A stretch of DNA of 64,000 nt from positions 186,001 through 250,000 of the forward strand of contig QNQO01000598.1 in assembly GCA_003290165.1 (NCBI GenBank). The letters run 5' to 3'. The notes under the pieces were generated by a model. It was given only the letters and a program-made list of their open reading frames with translations. It did no database searches and was not told the DNA's origin. Positions 39,721 to 52,598 of this stretch are shown here, piece by piece (the first letter of the stretch is position 1; every line of letters starts with the position of its first letter). The DNA comes from Berberis thunbergii. Taxonomy: Eukaryota > Streptophyta > Magnoliopsida > Ranunculales > Berberidaceae. Both the position numbers and the translations under genes were made by a program.

Positions 39721-42459
39721 CTGCTATTTCATTGTACATGAAAGCGAATCTACAGAAACATTACTGAACCTAAATCATGGCTTTCCAAGTACATCTTTCA
39801 CAAGAGGCGGCAAATACTAGAGAGCTCTTGGTTCATGCATAAATGCACCAAAAACATTAAAGAGAGACTGTTTTGCCAGCCAGTTCACGAAACTGCATTT
39901 GATTTGGGAGAAATGGGCTCTGAAATAAAGATTTAGGAGAGTTGCAGGAGTTCAAGTGTTCCTTAGCTATTTTTACTTTTGAGTTGGGGGATAATACCAT
40001 TATGAGCCCAGTCCATTTATAACAGGCTCATTATTACGATGAGTGGTGCCCTAGTAGCTCTCCCTTGTTATTTAAGGTGTCTTTGCAGCACCTTCTTCTA
40101 TTGGAAATATAATGCTACAAATTAAAGAACAGGAACGAAGTTACCAAAGTTTCTTGGGTTGAGTCACGGACTGGGTCGCTCTCTTTAAGACGTTTCGCGG
40201 CTCTATCCAAAAGCGTGCAAGCAGTCTGATAGCCCCGTCGTCCCCAGGATAAAACAACCCAGAAATCTTATCTATCTCGTTCAATCAAGTGCACCGCTGA
40301 TGAATTTTTTTTCTCGGAATCAACAATACAACGAATAAAACTCAATAAAAAAAACTCTGAAAATATAGGTGCTAAAAGATCTCTGAAAGAGTTTCTTTTA
40401 AACAGAACTGTGGAAATCTCTCTGAAAGATCAGCCGTCTGACTTAGTCTCCTGCTCTCTAGTAATTCAGCAAAAGGATATTAAATACAATTAAAACCCAA
40501 GTCCAAACATTCTCCTTTATAAACTCATTCACAATGAGTTACATAGAAGATGTGAGACTAAATAATAAAGAGATTCAGAGATCAAATCCAGGTTCAAATC
40601 CATTTTCTTTTATTTTTAAAATCCATATATTCAACACCATCAACTCGTCAACTCCGAGTAAGTCTCTTCTTCGCTTAGTGCGATTGTGCTATAGATATTT
40701 TGAATCTGAGTAGCCAAGTTATCTTCTTGACAGTGACGAAGATGGATGTATGTACTCAAAGAATGAGTGAGTTCATCATCTCATCAAACTTGTTATTAAT
40801 AACTTGGCTATCTGATTCAAAACATCAAGTTTCGATCGATAACCTCCTTATGATCCCATCCCTGGGATATGCCGCTAGCTCTAAGGTAACTTTTTGCACA
40901 TGAACTCTTAAGGGAAGTACAAATTAGATTGTGACCACGAAAAGACATGAGTGGCTTGTAAAATACACCCAGAACTTACGAGTATTTTCCACCCTATCCA
41001 TTCTTCTTCTTCTGTAGAAAATGCTTTATAATTTGAATTATTTAACTGTAAAGGCATAAAAGCACAACAGAAACAAATGGCACTCTCAAGCATGAGAACT
41101 GGAATTCCAACAAACTGGAACATTTTGCTTCAAAATCCTAACTCTCCAAGGATGCATAAGTAACACAATCTAAAAAATTTTGCTTCTTTTGTTGTGAACC
41201 TTTCAAATGTTTAACATTCTTCTTAATCTTAAACACAAATCTACCAATCCATTTATAACAATTAAGTTGGATATTGCACAACAACACATATGGAAAAAAT
41301 TACCATTGCACAAAATAACATTCTTCAAGTTAAGTTGTTTCTTAATAAACCAACAAAAATATCATTAGTGCTAGCATTGTCCAAAATCAAACAAATAACT
41401 TCTTTCATATAGCCTATTCATTCAACAAAATATACATTTTTTCAGATATTGTGTCTGTGTGGAATGGGTATGAAACAAAATCTCAAAAAAAAAAAAAAAA
41501 TTCAAGTTTCAATTACCATCAACAAAGTGACAGTGACCATGAATCAAAAGTCAAGCTAAATCTTACCAAGAATTTCATGCATCAATCTATCAAGGTTATT
41601 TACATTTTGGGTACGTACAATTTAGATATATTTCACATTGGGTATGCAAGTTTTACATAATTACACATTGAGTATAATGTTGACTAAAGCTAGACACGTG
41701 AGACACTCAATAAAGACCAAGTACCCCATAGTAAAGGAGCTTTTCTGCATGAGGTACCCAAAGTGTAATTATAGTAAAAGCATGGACATCTATCCCAAAA
41801 AAAGGTATATAGGTCATTTTATCACAGTAAAAATATCTTTTTGATTTTTTGTATTCTTATTTTGTTTATATTATATTGTTACACTAGCTAGCCATATTTG
41901 TTAGGAATGGTTTATCTTTGTAGATTTAAGATTTAAGCTTCAAAATTTGAATCCTTGAAGTTTAATACACGAATAATTCAAAATATCATGTATCTCACTA
42001 ATAAAACATGATATTTGTGATTCATTCACTCAAAATGCAATATATTAAAGTACACTGGTTTTAAACTGTTACAGTACTTTCAATTGAGAGAAATTGATTT
42101 AAAGGTGATATTTTTGTTTGATACTAAGAATTTGTGTATATTATATTGCCACAATTTTATTTGACCACACATTTTTTCCTTTTTTTTCAAAACTCCAAAT
42201 ACCTCTTTTTCCCCAAATCAATCCCCATCACCCAAATTTTTTTATACTAAAAGAAACAAAATATTTATTGTTTAGTTCCCTCCAGTATTTTCGATATGTC
42301 AAAAGTCGAAACCATACTGAATTGAATCATTAGGGTGAATTGAACCAACAAAAGAATTGCGGTTCAGTTTTGGATCGGGATGTTATGGCAAGATTCCAGT
42401 TCAATTTTGATATTTAGAAAGAAAAAAAAAATGCCCACCCCTAACAAAAAGCTATGAAT
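39721..42459. other. Intergenic stretch without a recognised gene
   Basis: AT-rich with no protein family recognised. 40140-40310 is less AT-rich and may be an old repeat. 41600-41820 contains GGGTACnTACA/GGGTATGCAAG phrases of repeat type. A single hAT-like terminus (TGCCCACCCCTAAC) lies at about 42433-42446 without a clear partner. Confidence 0.45.
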
Positions 42460-42880
42460 ATCAATCTGTTCTATGTTGGAAGTTGGAACCTCGATATCAA
42501 AACGCTATTACCATGTCCATTGGATCAATACATAATTGTAATCCATGTGATGTTTAATTAGATCAATCCAAGTATCTCAGAGACACTTTCTATCAACGAA
42601 TATTAGAGCATCTACGAGTGTAAAAGAAATGAGCTCTTATACATTCTTTATTAATATTTTAGGTATATAGTGCTAAAGATGGAAGTATTAAAAAAATGAG
42701 GTCATACAATACGCAAAGTGTGAAAACCCTTCTGAAATTATTTCATCTTCAAATCCAAATAATCCCACCATTGAATTACCATTAGATGCATGCAACTCCA
42801 CGTTTTAAGAAATATTGATAACGTAAATTGAAAATGTAGGAAAATAATATAACTCATCTTATCAAAGTATCCTTACAACA
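42460..42880 (+). repeat. Dispersed repeat, copy 1
   Basis: Matches 51815-52185 in order: TGTCCATTGGATCAA, ATCTCAGAGA, TTTCATCTTCA and ATTAGATGCAT, and the TTGAAAATGTAGG end. A further short direct repeat, AATATTGATAACGTAAATTG, occurs at about 42811 and 42882. The family is unknown. Confidence 0.6.
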
Positions 42881-43267
42881 AATATTGATAACGTAAATTG
42901 AAAATGTAGGAAATATTGTTTCTTTTCCTTCTATCCTTTCTGCAAGCGAGTTAGCTGCAAACTCTACAACAAATTGCAACACCTCACCCATGAGTCGATG
43001 AGTATGAAAATCTTCATCCATGTGATCCTCACATTTGTTTTCATATCTTTCATCCTGGGTTTATTCAATCATATGGGTGACTCAAACTCATTTGTATTTT
43101 GATTTCATGAAAGAAACATGTGTATAATACAATTATATTTTGTCTATGAAATTGATGGTATTTTGGTTTTGATAATTTGAGCATACTTGTTTGTGATGAT
43201 TTGGTCAATTTTATGAATTGCTTTGGATAATTTTCTTGATTTGATTTTTAAAATATGGGTATGACAC

Positions 43268-43304
43268 AAAAAAAAAAAAAAAACAACAACAACAACAACA
43301 ACAA
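43268..43304 (+). repeat. A tract followed by (CAA)n
   Basis: Sixteen A residues are followed by about seven CAA units. Confidence 0.9.
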
Positions 43305-43617
43305 TTCCAAGTTTCCATTAAATCACATGTAATTATCAAACAAAGGAACTCTATATTTTCAGAGAAGAATTTGGCAGGGATTTTCTAGTTAGGGAAATTA
43401 ATTTATTCCTTGGAACTATATTTCCTTCAATCAAACACAACCTAAATTTAATTTTGATGAAATACAATTAATTTTAATAATAATGTTATAATAGTTAAAT
43501 ATTATTTCATTTAGTGGACATTAAAATATTAATTGCTCGAAATTCTTTTCGTTGCTCAAAAATAAATTTTTTTCGTAAAATATTTTACCTATTAAAGTAT
43601 TCATTCCTTCCGATAGG

Positions 43618-46060
43618 GATTTCCTAGGCGGGGATTTGAATGGCCATGCCGGTAAGGATAGAGTTTGGTATGAGAGGGTATATGAAGGTCAAGGCTTTAG
43701 AGATCAAAACACTATGGAGATTTCTATTCTAGATTTTGGGACCGTGAATACTTTTTATAAGAAGAGGGAAGATCACTTGGTGACCTTTGCGAGTGGGCGC
43801 AATTGAAGTCAAATTCATTATTTTCTTGTTTGGAAACACAATTTAGGTAGGTGTAAAAATTGTAAGGTTATACCAGGGGAGTATTTGACAAACCAACATA
43901 GGTTGTTAGTCCTCGATTTTTGTCAGGGATCGTATTGTTAAAGAACAAGTTAGACCGAGAATTAAGTGGAGGACCTTACATGGAGATGTGTGCCAAAATT
44001 TTAGAAAGAAAATTTTGGGTGGCCAATCAGTTTCAAAGGGTCGAGAGAATCTAGAACAAATGATAGGGCTAGTAGCACAAATCTTTTTTAGCATTTGGCA
44101 AACCGAATAAGAAGATGTGCGAAAGAAGAGTTAGGAGAAACCAAAAGAAGAGGTGTATATGATACGTGGTGGTAGAACCCTGATGTGCAACAAACCATTA
44201 CGAGAAAGAAAAAATGCTTTAAGGATTAGCAAAGAGATAGATACCTAGAATCTTATGAGCTCTATAAGCAAGCTAAGAAGTTGAGTAGTAAATCAGTAGG
44301 GGAAGCTAAAAAAGAGCATATGATGATTTATATAATAGGCTAGGTACAAAGGAATGGGAGAAAAATATTTTCAAGATAACTAAATCTAGATAACAAAAAA
44401 CTAGGAACTTGAGTCATGTTAAATGCGTTAAGCATGAGGATGGAAAAGTTTTAATGCAGGATAAAGCTATTTTAGATAGATGGAGGGATTACTTTTGGAA
44501 CCTACTTAATGAAACACATATAGGGGAGTTAAACTTATAGGGGTATGTTTCACAGGAAGGGAGATATCGCATCGCAAAATTAGTGCCACAAAAGTTATAG
44601 AAGCTTTAAAAAGAATGAAGACAGGGAAGACAGTTGGATCGGATGATATACCAACTTAATCGTGGAAATGCCTGGGAGAAATTAGGATTCAATCGCTAAC
44701 TAGGCTCTTTAATAGGACTTTGAAAACTAGAAAAATGTCAGATTCGTGGAGGCGTAGCATTGTGGTACCAATTTATAAGAACAAATGGGATATTCATAAT
44801 TGCTCGAACTACAGAGGGATAAAGCTTACGAGTTATATGATGAAACTTTGGGAGAGGGTTATAGAACGAAGACTTAGGAGTTTAACCACGGTTTTGGAGA
44901 ATCAATTTGAATTTATGTTGGGTAAGTCTATTATGGAGGCCATTTTCTTGCTTAGGCAAATTATAGAGAAATATTGAAAGGAACGTAAGAGTTTGCCTAT
45001 GGTTTGTATTGATATGGAGAAAGCTTACGATAGGGTCCCTCGGGAGTTAATTTGGTGGGTGCTTGAAAGGAAGAAAATGTCTCAATGTTATGTCAATATC
45101 ATTAAGGATATGTATGAAGGGGTTGCAATAAGTGTTCGCTCAGTGGGTGGGATGTCCAATGAATTTCTAGTGTGAGTAGGACTACATCAATGGTCGGCCT
45201 TAAGTCCATACCTTTTTGTTTTGGTCATGGATGAGTTAACGAGACATCTGCAAGAAGATGTATCTTGGTGCATGTTATTTGCAGATGATATTGTCTTAAT
45301 TGATGAGGCTAGTGAAGATTTAGGTCAAAAATTAGATAGGTGGTGGGAGGTTTTAGAGAGTAAGGGTTTTAGAATTAGTCGTTCGAAGATAGAGTATCTA
45401 GTGTGCAACTTTAGTTGTGAATCACGAGGGAGAAGCAATGCAATTAAGATCGAAGGCGTGGAGGTCCCAGAGTGTGAGGCTTTTCGATATCTAGGATCTA
45501 TAGTTCAAAAGAATGGGGCTATTGAAAAAGATATAGACCATGTGATTAAAGTTGGTTCGCTGAAATGGATAATGACTTCAGGAATGTTATGCGATAAAAG
45601 GATGCTTGCAAGGCTAAAAGGGAAATGCTATAAGATAATCGTTAGACCAGCCATGTTATACGATTCAGAATATTGGGCTATTGCGGGACAACATGTGCAG
45701 TAGTATGAAATGTGTATGTTATGATGGATGTGTGGTAAAACTCGTAAGGATAAAATTAGGAATGAAAGAATTAGGAGATACTTAGGAGTAGCGCCCATAG
45801 AGGACAAAATTAGAGAAAAACGTTTAACTTGGTTTGATCACTTGTGGAGGAAACAAAGTACAACACCAATTAGAAAATGTCTAGATTGGCAAGTTAATGG
45901 ATAGTGTAGACGGAGGGGACGACCATTGAAAATTTGATGAAGGTGGTGAAGGAACACATCCTTGAGCTTGGATTAGGCGAGGATATGTGGGAAGACCGCA
46001 TTGCTTGGAGAACCAAAATCCATGTAGCCGACCCCAAAAATGTCAGGAATGGACTTTGAT
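43618..46060 (+). pseudogene. RTE-type LINE, decayed
   Basis: The endonuclease end is readable at 43627 (GGDLNGHAGKD) with FYKKREDHLVTF. The reverse transcriptase follows at 44575-45640: SWRRSIVVPIYKNKWDIHNC with NYRGIKL, DMEKAYDRVPRELIWWVL, then MLFADDIVLID with the catalytic FADD. The tail has RNERIRRYLGVAPIEDKIRE, a GRRGRP-like basic motif and a final IHVADPKNV, which is the typical end of the plant RTE clade. Known: these proteins copy the element RNA at a nicked genomic site. At least six stops (for example 43804, 44978 and 45173) and frameshifts make this copy inactive. Confidence 0.82.
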
Positions 46061-46316
46061 GATGAAAATATTCACTCCTTATTTATAACGACATTATATA
46101 TATAGTAATCGCTATCATATTCTTAGTATTCAAGAAAGTTAATTTGATGTGATAGTTTATATGTTTTGTTTATAACCACACTTATTTTGTGTCGAGACTT
46201 CTTGATAACTTATTTAAGATATACTGTTAAGTAGGGTTCTTAGTCACACAAACCAATCTATAACACTCTAAAACCTTGCTCTGTCACTTTGGGGCGCATT
46301 CTACTCATATCCCCAT

Positions 46317-46796
46317 TGTCACGGACTAGTAATCCGTGCGGCACTAGCTATCCAATTCACTAGTAAGCCTATGAGTAGTTACTTTGACGGGCACAAATAT
46401 TAACTTGAGAATGCACAATATCAATATGTAGACAATATAACAATGCACAATAGTCAGTAAAAAGCTCTCATTCACATTCAATAGATTACAATGGGGAGGA
46501 ACGTTCGGAAGGACGTTGCTCAAGACTAGTTCGATGCTATCGATCGATGGAAATACAAGTTTGAAGTTGAAAAGCAATGCAAAGAAAACAATAAAAATGC
46601 TAGCGGTACAGTCTGGCCCGACTATGCAATGGAGGCAACACGTCCTCACAGTCAAGAGCTCAAACCTTCCCCCTATATTATAGATGCTAAGCATTTGGGC
46701 ACTTTTCAAAATGGAACATTGAGTTTTGAGACCATTAGGAAAATCTTGAAAGACCTCTGACCTTGGTTTCCCTGACCAACGGTACTAGTCCTGACA
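46317..46796 (-). repeat. 3' LTR of the chromovirus
   Basis: 480 bp, TG...CA, partner of 50476-50954. Confidence 0.93.
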
Positions 46797-46808
46797 CTCT
46801 CCCACACT
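46797..46808 (-). other. Polypurine tract of the chromovirus
   Basis: On the - strand it reads AGTGTGGGAGAG directly before the 3' LTR. Confidence 0.7.
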
Positions 46809-49800
46809 CAATTCGCTGACGCCCTCGCAGCGAACTTTTCCAAGTATTCTTCCAGCTTTGAGAGGTATGGCAGCAGATGCTCGACTGGCTCCCAACTAAT
46901 CTCTGAAGGAGGTTCATCCTGCCACTTGACCAAATACTCTCTATCCGGGCCTGTGTTGTTGATAAGGCGGTCAGCTAAGATTTCTTCCACTTCTCGATCT
47001 GGCTTAGTAGGATGCTTAGGTAATGCTCGTGTAGATACATTTCTTGTGGGATCAGTGGCATCTGCATGGTAGGACTTCAAGTTACTTGCATGTAAGACAG
47101 GATGGGTGAAACAGAGCCAATGTGGTAACTTGACGCGATAGGAGACTTTGCCGACTTTCTCAATAATCTGTACCGGTCCCTCATACTCGCGAAACAGATT
47201 GTTGTGTGCTCTAGCTGTCCTTTTATACTTGTTGAACATATCTAGCTTCACCAAGACCAAGTCTCTGATTTCAAAAGGATCAATTCGTCGTTTCTTGTCG
47301 GCCCATTTCTTCATGTGACGGGAGGCTTTCTCAAGATCGGCTCAAGCAACTTCAATGTTTTTCTGCCAGGCTTTGACAAATTCAAGAGCTCTTGGGCTGG
47401 GTCCTTGGTATCTGGTAAGTACTGTATGTGGTGTCAATGGTTGCTGACCAGTAACCAACTGAAAGGGGCTGGAGTGAGTAGTTGAGCTCTTTTGTAAGTT
47501 GAAACAGAATTGTGCAACATCAAATAGTCCCGCCCAATTTTTCTGGTTTGCACTTACAAAATGACGAAGGTATTCTTCAAGCATAGAGTTAAAGCGCTCA
47601 GTCTGTCCGTCAGATTGGGGATGTTGGGTTGTCGACATATTAAGTTTGGATCCCAAGAGCTTGAACAACTCCTTCCAGAACTTTCCTGTGAAGCGAGCAT
47701 CACGGTCGCTAACAATGTTTTCGGGCAGTCCCCAATACTTCACTACATGCTTGAGGAACAATTGCGTCGTATCTTCGGCTGTGCAAGTCAGTCCGGCCGG
47801 CACAAAGGTCACATACTTTGAGAATCGGTCAACAACTACAAAGATACTCCTAAAATCCTCCACTTTCGGTAACCCTGTAATGAAGTCCATGGAAACACTT
47901 TCCCAATGATGAGTTGGAACAGGCAGGGGCTCTAGTAAGCCTACTGGTCGATCTCTTTCAACCTTATATTGCTGGCAAATAAGACATGTTCGAACATAGG
48001 CCATTTCATCCTCCTGTATCTGCGGCCAATAGTACCCCCTTTCTAGCAATGCCAGTGTTCGTCTCCAACCTGGATGTCCCGCCCAATGGGTGTCATGGCA
48101 TTATCTCAAAAGTTCTTTCCTCAAACCCGAAGTTCTTGGAACATAGAAGCGATTACCAATTGTGAGTATTGCTCCATCTTTTATCCAGAACCTTCGAGTT
48201 TTGCCCTGCTTGATCAACTCTGTAATCGCCTTTGCTTGTGGATTTGTCTGTAGGCCTACTTTGATCTTATCCAAGATGGTGTGACTCGGACCAGTATGGG
48301 TTAGCACTGCAAGGTCTGCCCTTTTACTGAGTGCATCAGCTACATTGTTAATGCGCCCTGGCTTGTATTCCAATACTAAGTCAAATTCTGCTAATTTTTC
48401 TTGCCATCGAGATTGCTTGGAGGTTAGCATCTTCTGAGTAAGGAAATGGCTTGCTGCAGCATTATCCGTTTTAACAAGGACTTGAGATCCCAAGAGGTAG
48501 TGTCTCCACACCCGTAAACAATGTACAATGGCTAGCAATTCCTTTTCCTAAGCTGAGTAACGAGACTGTGTATCATTCAACTTTCGACTCTCATATGCTA
48601 CCGGGTGACCATCTTGAAGTAAAACTCCCCCTAAGGCATAATCAGATGCATCTGTTTGTACTTCAAAGGGCTTGGTGATGTCTGGCAAGGCCAATACTGG
48701 ATCTTTCATCACGGCCAATTTCAAGTCTTGGAATGAAGCTTCACACTGCCTATCCCATTCCCATGTTCGGTCTTGTTTCAACAAATTTGTCAGGGCAATA
48801 GCTCTCTTAGAGTAGTCCCTTATGAAGCGACGATAATAGTTTGCGAGTCCAAGAAAAGAACATAGTTGAGACACGTTCTTAGGAGAGTTCCAATCATGGA
48901 TTGCCTTGACTTTCTCCATGTCCATCCGAATCTTGCCATTGCCAATAACATGACCCAAGAAATTGATCTGGGTCTGGCCGAATGAGCACTTTTCCTTCTT
49001 GACAAAGAGATGATTATCCCTAAGGATTTGGAACACTTCTCGCAAATGATGTAGGTGTTCTTCTATAGTCCCACTATAAACCACAATGTCCTCAAGATAG
49101 ACAACCATAGACTTGTCCAAAAGGTGACGGAACAGACAATTCATAAGGGTGCAAAATGTAGCTGGAGCATTGGTCAAGCCGAAGGGCATTACTAGGAACT
49201 CATATGACCCATATCTAGTAGAACAAGCAGTTTTGGGTTCGTCACCAGCAGCAATGCGGACCTGATGGTAACCTGATCTCAAGTCGAGTTTTGTGAAGTA
49301 TCTGGCGGATCCAAGTTGGTAGAATAAATCTGCAATGAGCGGCAGCGGGTATTTGTTTTTTATAATGACTTTGTTCAAGGCTCTATAATCAACACAAAGG
49401 CGAAGACTGCCATCATGTTTCCGCTGAAAAAGAACAGGTGCCCCATAAGGTGCTTTAGAGGGCCGAATGAATCCCGACTCCAACAAGCCATCTAGTTGTG
49501 TTCTCAATTCGGTCAGCTCTGGAGGGCTCATGCGATATGGACTACGTGCGGGTGGCTTGGCACCAGGGACTAACTCAATTTCGTGATCAATGAGCCTTCT
49601 GGGAGGTAGATTCTTTGGCAATTCATTTGGCATCACTTCGCTGAAGTCAGCAGTAACTTGGGCAACTTCCTCAGGGATTTCGCTAGTATCATCTTCCATC
49701 TCTAGCTTTGCCACAGCTAAGTATGTATCTTCTCCTTTGGCCAAGCCTCTCTTGACTTGGAGCGTCGACAATATTCTATCATGAGTTGTTGGTTGAATTG

Positions 49801-50503
49801 AGGTTGGTACAATGCGTAGTTTGGGTCCGAAAAACCCCAAGGAGTCCATGAAAGGTAATGGTCCTGCTGCAGCTCCTCGGAAGAATTCTTGGCCAAGAAT
49901 CACCTTAAAATCATCAAGTGGAACGGCCAAGAAGTTTGATTTTCCTTCCCATGGACCAACCTGTAGTGGCACAGCTCTAGCCATACCATTAATAAAGATT
50001 GCCTTAGAGTTGACAGCTTTCAACTTACCCACATCTCCCTCTAAGTTCAGACCCACACGTCTAGCTTCATCTGGCGCAATAAAATTGTCTGTCGCTCTGG
50101 AATCCAACAATGCTTGGGAAGGGAACCCATTGATAGTGATGTCGATGTATTGCAAAGCCTTCTTGTGTGGGTGCTCATACATTTCTCCATTGACAGCATT
50201 GAGCTTGCGTATAGCTCCCATTTGGGAGGTCTCATTGTTGGTGGGGTTCGAGCTCGATGCGGTCGAGTTAGAAGGTTCTGCTTGAAGCAAGGGCATTAAT
50301 GAGTGTAGAGCTGGTTTGGATGGACATTTGCCTGTTGGGTGATCCCCACTATTGCAAAGAATGCATGGGGCAGGGGCAGATGGTCTCCACTGCCCAGAGT
50401 AGTTTTGCCCTCCTTTGTTGTTGTAATTTGAGTTGCTAGAGCTGACATTCAACAAGCTCTGGCTTTGATACCAACTGTCACGGACTAGTAATCCGTGCGG
50501 CAC
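46808..50503 (-). pseudogene. Chromovirus polyprotein (zinc knuckle to chromodomain), three in-frame stops
   Basis: Read downward from 50503: zinc knuckle [14 protein letters not shown]; protease with [10 protein letters not shown], where the usual active-site glycine of DSGA is Arg; RT with LCVDYRALN and [11 protein letters not shown], where the second catalytic Asp of YxDD has become Glu; and RNase H ([11 protein letters not shown]). The integrase has the zinc region RTCLICQQYK, then MDFITGLP, VSDRDARF and the Glu of QTERFNSMLEEY for the DDE triad. The chromodomain REVEEILADRL with EYLVKWQDEPPSEISWEP targets integration in chromoviruses. The frame is stopped between RT and RNase H (near 48548), after RNase H (near 48100) and after integrase (near 47341); at least the last stop is a CGA-type change. 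The open frame at 50503 starts inside the LTR edge, so no genuine gag start remains. Confidence 0.9.
50461..50473 (-). other. Primer binding site, tRNA-iMet type
   Basis: The - strand reads TGGTATCAAAGCC two bases inside the 5' LTR. The usual site is TGGTATCAGAGC, so there is one G-to-A change. Confidence 0.8.
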
Positions 50504-50954
50504 TAGCTATCCAATTCACTAGTAAGCCTATGAGTAGTTACTTTGACGGGCACAAATATTAACTTGAGAATGCACAATATCAATCTGTAGACAATATAAC
50601 AATGCACAATAGTCAGTAAAAGCTCTCATTCACATTCAATAGATTACAATGGGGAGGAACGTTCGGAAGGACGTTGCTCAAGACTAGTTCGATGCTATCG
50701 ATCGATGGAAATACAAGTTTGAAGTTGAAAAGAAATGCAAAGAAAACAATAAAAATGCTAGCGGTACAGTCTGACCCGACTATGCAATGGAGGCAACACG
50801 TCCTCACAGTCAAGAGCTCAAACCTTCCCCTTATATTATAGATGCTAAGCATTTGGGCACTTTTCAAAAGGGAACATTGAGTTTTGAGACCATTAGGAAA
50901 GTCTTGAAAGGCCTCTGACATTGGTTTCCCTGACCAACGGTACTAGTCATGACA
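50476..50954 (-). repeat. 5' LTR of the chromovirus
   Basis: 479 bp. It differs from the 3' LTR at only about nine positions and one base of an A run. Confidence 0.93.
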
Positions 50955-51814
50955 CCCGTTATGAGGATTTTGAGTCAATTATTCTCAAATCTCTACTTTA
51001 TGGTGACGCAATTTGACTTTTAAAATCTGAAGAATCGTTTAAATATTTTTGTTTCATCAATCTTTTGGGTATTTTTTAATAATATTATCTTTGATGTATA
51101 TTACTAAAAGTAATTCATGTACATAACAATTTCATAGTGTCCATCTATATATGTATTCTTATTATGATTATTTGTAAATCTAATTATTCACTTATGCATG
51201 TTATTAATTTTTAATAACTATTATTTAATAATTCGTTGGGTTAATTTTGTTGATTTGATATCAACAAAATAAAATTGATGAAACTCAAGTTAATATTTTA
51301 AAACATATAAGAATAAAATTATAAATGTACATTGCATATATAAACGCTCTCAAATGCTTTGAACATTAACAAAATTTGAAGTTAATCGCTCTCCTGCTCT
51401 CGCTCGCGCTTCACATTCTCTTGACTAAGGTAGGGATTACAATAATGGGTATTTTTACTAAAGAATACATTTCCTTGAAAAACATCACTTTTTACAGCAA
51501 ATATTTTGTTGGCAAATACATTTTAGCATGGTTGTATCTTATTTTATTTTTCAACAAAATAATTCCATGGTAAATGTACATGGGTTTTTCCAACAAAACT
51601 CGTTGGTAATTGTCACAAAAAAATTATTTTCCCAAGGAAATATTGTCGAAATCAACGTATTTTTTTGTAGTGCCTTCTTAGAAAAAAAAATATGAATTAT
51701 TTATACTCATTACGCAAGACTTGTTACGCAGATAATGTTTTTGCATAGCGTTTGTGACAGTCACAATATATATCAATATATTATTTTATCATTTGGATGA
51801 CCGAAAAAACTACG
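50955..51814. other. AT-rich stretch with a CACTA-like terminus
   Basis: No gene is seen. TTTTTTTGTAGTG ending at 51672 looks like the right end of a CACTA element. The preceding 250 bp contain repeated TTTGTTGG/CCAACAAAA words, but no CACTACAA start was found upstream in the window, so it is either a broken element or chance. Confidence 0.35.
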
Positions 51815-52185
51815 AATATTAATGTGTTCACATGTTCGAACCTCAAAATCATTAAACTAATTCAATGTCCATTGGATCAACACATAATTATGATCCACCT
51901 AATCTTTAATTAATTTAAACAAAATATCTCAGAGAAGCTTTCTATTACTGAATACTTATAAGAGGATCCACAAGTGCCTAAAGAATTGGTGCTCTTATAT
52001 CCAAAGTGTAAAATCCATTTAGAAATTAATTTCATCTTCAGATCCAAAAATCTCATTGTTGTAATTACTATTAGATGCATCATGCATGCAACTCCGCGGT
52101 TCAAGAAACAAAAACATATTATAGCGTAACTTGAAAATGTAGGGGAAAATATAATGCATCTTATCAAATTGACCTTACATGAGGA
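51815..52185 (+). repeat. Dispersed repeat, copy 2
   Basis: Homologous in order and orientation to 42460-42880, with several indels. Confidence 0.6.
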
Positions 52186-52445
52186 ATCATGCATTCTCAA
52201 CAAAAATACATTAGTCCAAGGAAACTATGTCTATAAGAACTGGCAACATACTTCAACTAATTAGCCACTTGGATTCTTTGGCCCTTATTTACATTGTCCG
52301 TGCTATACTTGATCATTTTTAGACAAGACTATCTCTTCAAACCATTATGCATCAGACTAGATATCTGGACTTTCTCTTTAAACTACATATTGGCTTTGAG
52401 ACCAACCCTGTAAGATCATTGAATATGATATCTTGTACTTACTTT

Positions 52446-52582
52446 TATTTTAATTTTTTTGAAAGGCAACAGGGTTTTTATAGGATCCCAGAATCCATAA
52501 AGATGTCGCAAGCTGGGTTGGAACGCATTACCTAGTGGTACCATCCGCCAAGCTCTAACCGTTGAGCTATCATGTCATTGGC
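52446..52582 (-). mobile_element. tRNA-derived SINE
   Basis: On the - strand it has a box A-like TAGCTCAACGGTTAGAGC (52553-52570) and a box B-like GCGTTCCAACCCAGC, then ends in an A/T-rich tail (AAAAAAATTAAAATAA). It is flanked by a perfect 16-bp duplication, ATCTTGTACTTACTTT, at 52430-52445 and 52583-52598. Known: SINEs are transcribed by RNA polymerase III from these boxes and moved by LINE proteins. Confidence 0.85.
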
Positions 52583-52598
52583 ATCTTGTACTTACTTT

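Larger units (their letters stand above)
46317..50954 (-). mobile_element. Chromodomain Ty3/gypsy retrotransposon (chromovirus), gag mostly deleted
   Basis: The LTRs at 46317-46796 and 50476-50954 are nearly identical, and both begin TGTCACGGACTAG and end TGACA. The flanks CCCAT (46312-46316) and CCCGT (50955-50959) agree at 4 of 5. The 5' LTR is the right one. A tRNA-iMet-type primer site and a polypurine tract are in place. Coding begins abruptly at the gag zinc knuckle, so the capsid part is gone. The rest is protease, RT, RNase H, integrase and a C-terminal chromodomain. By eye the two LTRs differ at about nine positions plus one indel (roughly 2 percent), so the insertion is fairly recent. 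Confidence 0.92.

Noticed and set aside
42331..42446. Possible tiny hAT element between TAGGGTGAATTG and TGCCCACCCCTAA
   Set aside because: The left end is a poor match and the flanking 8 bp do not agree, so only the right terminus is credible.
47561..47909. Open frames on the + strand opposite integrase
   Set aside because: They are mirror frames of the chromovirus polyprotein, whose motifs are all on the - strand.
49812..50285. 157-codon open frame on the + strand
   Set aside because: Antisense shadow of the chromovirus zinc-knuckle and protease region.
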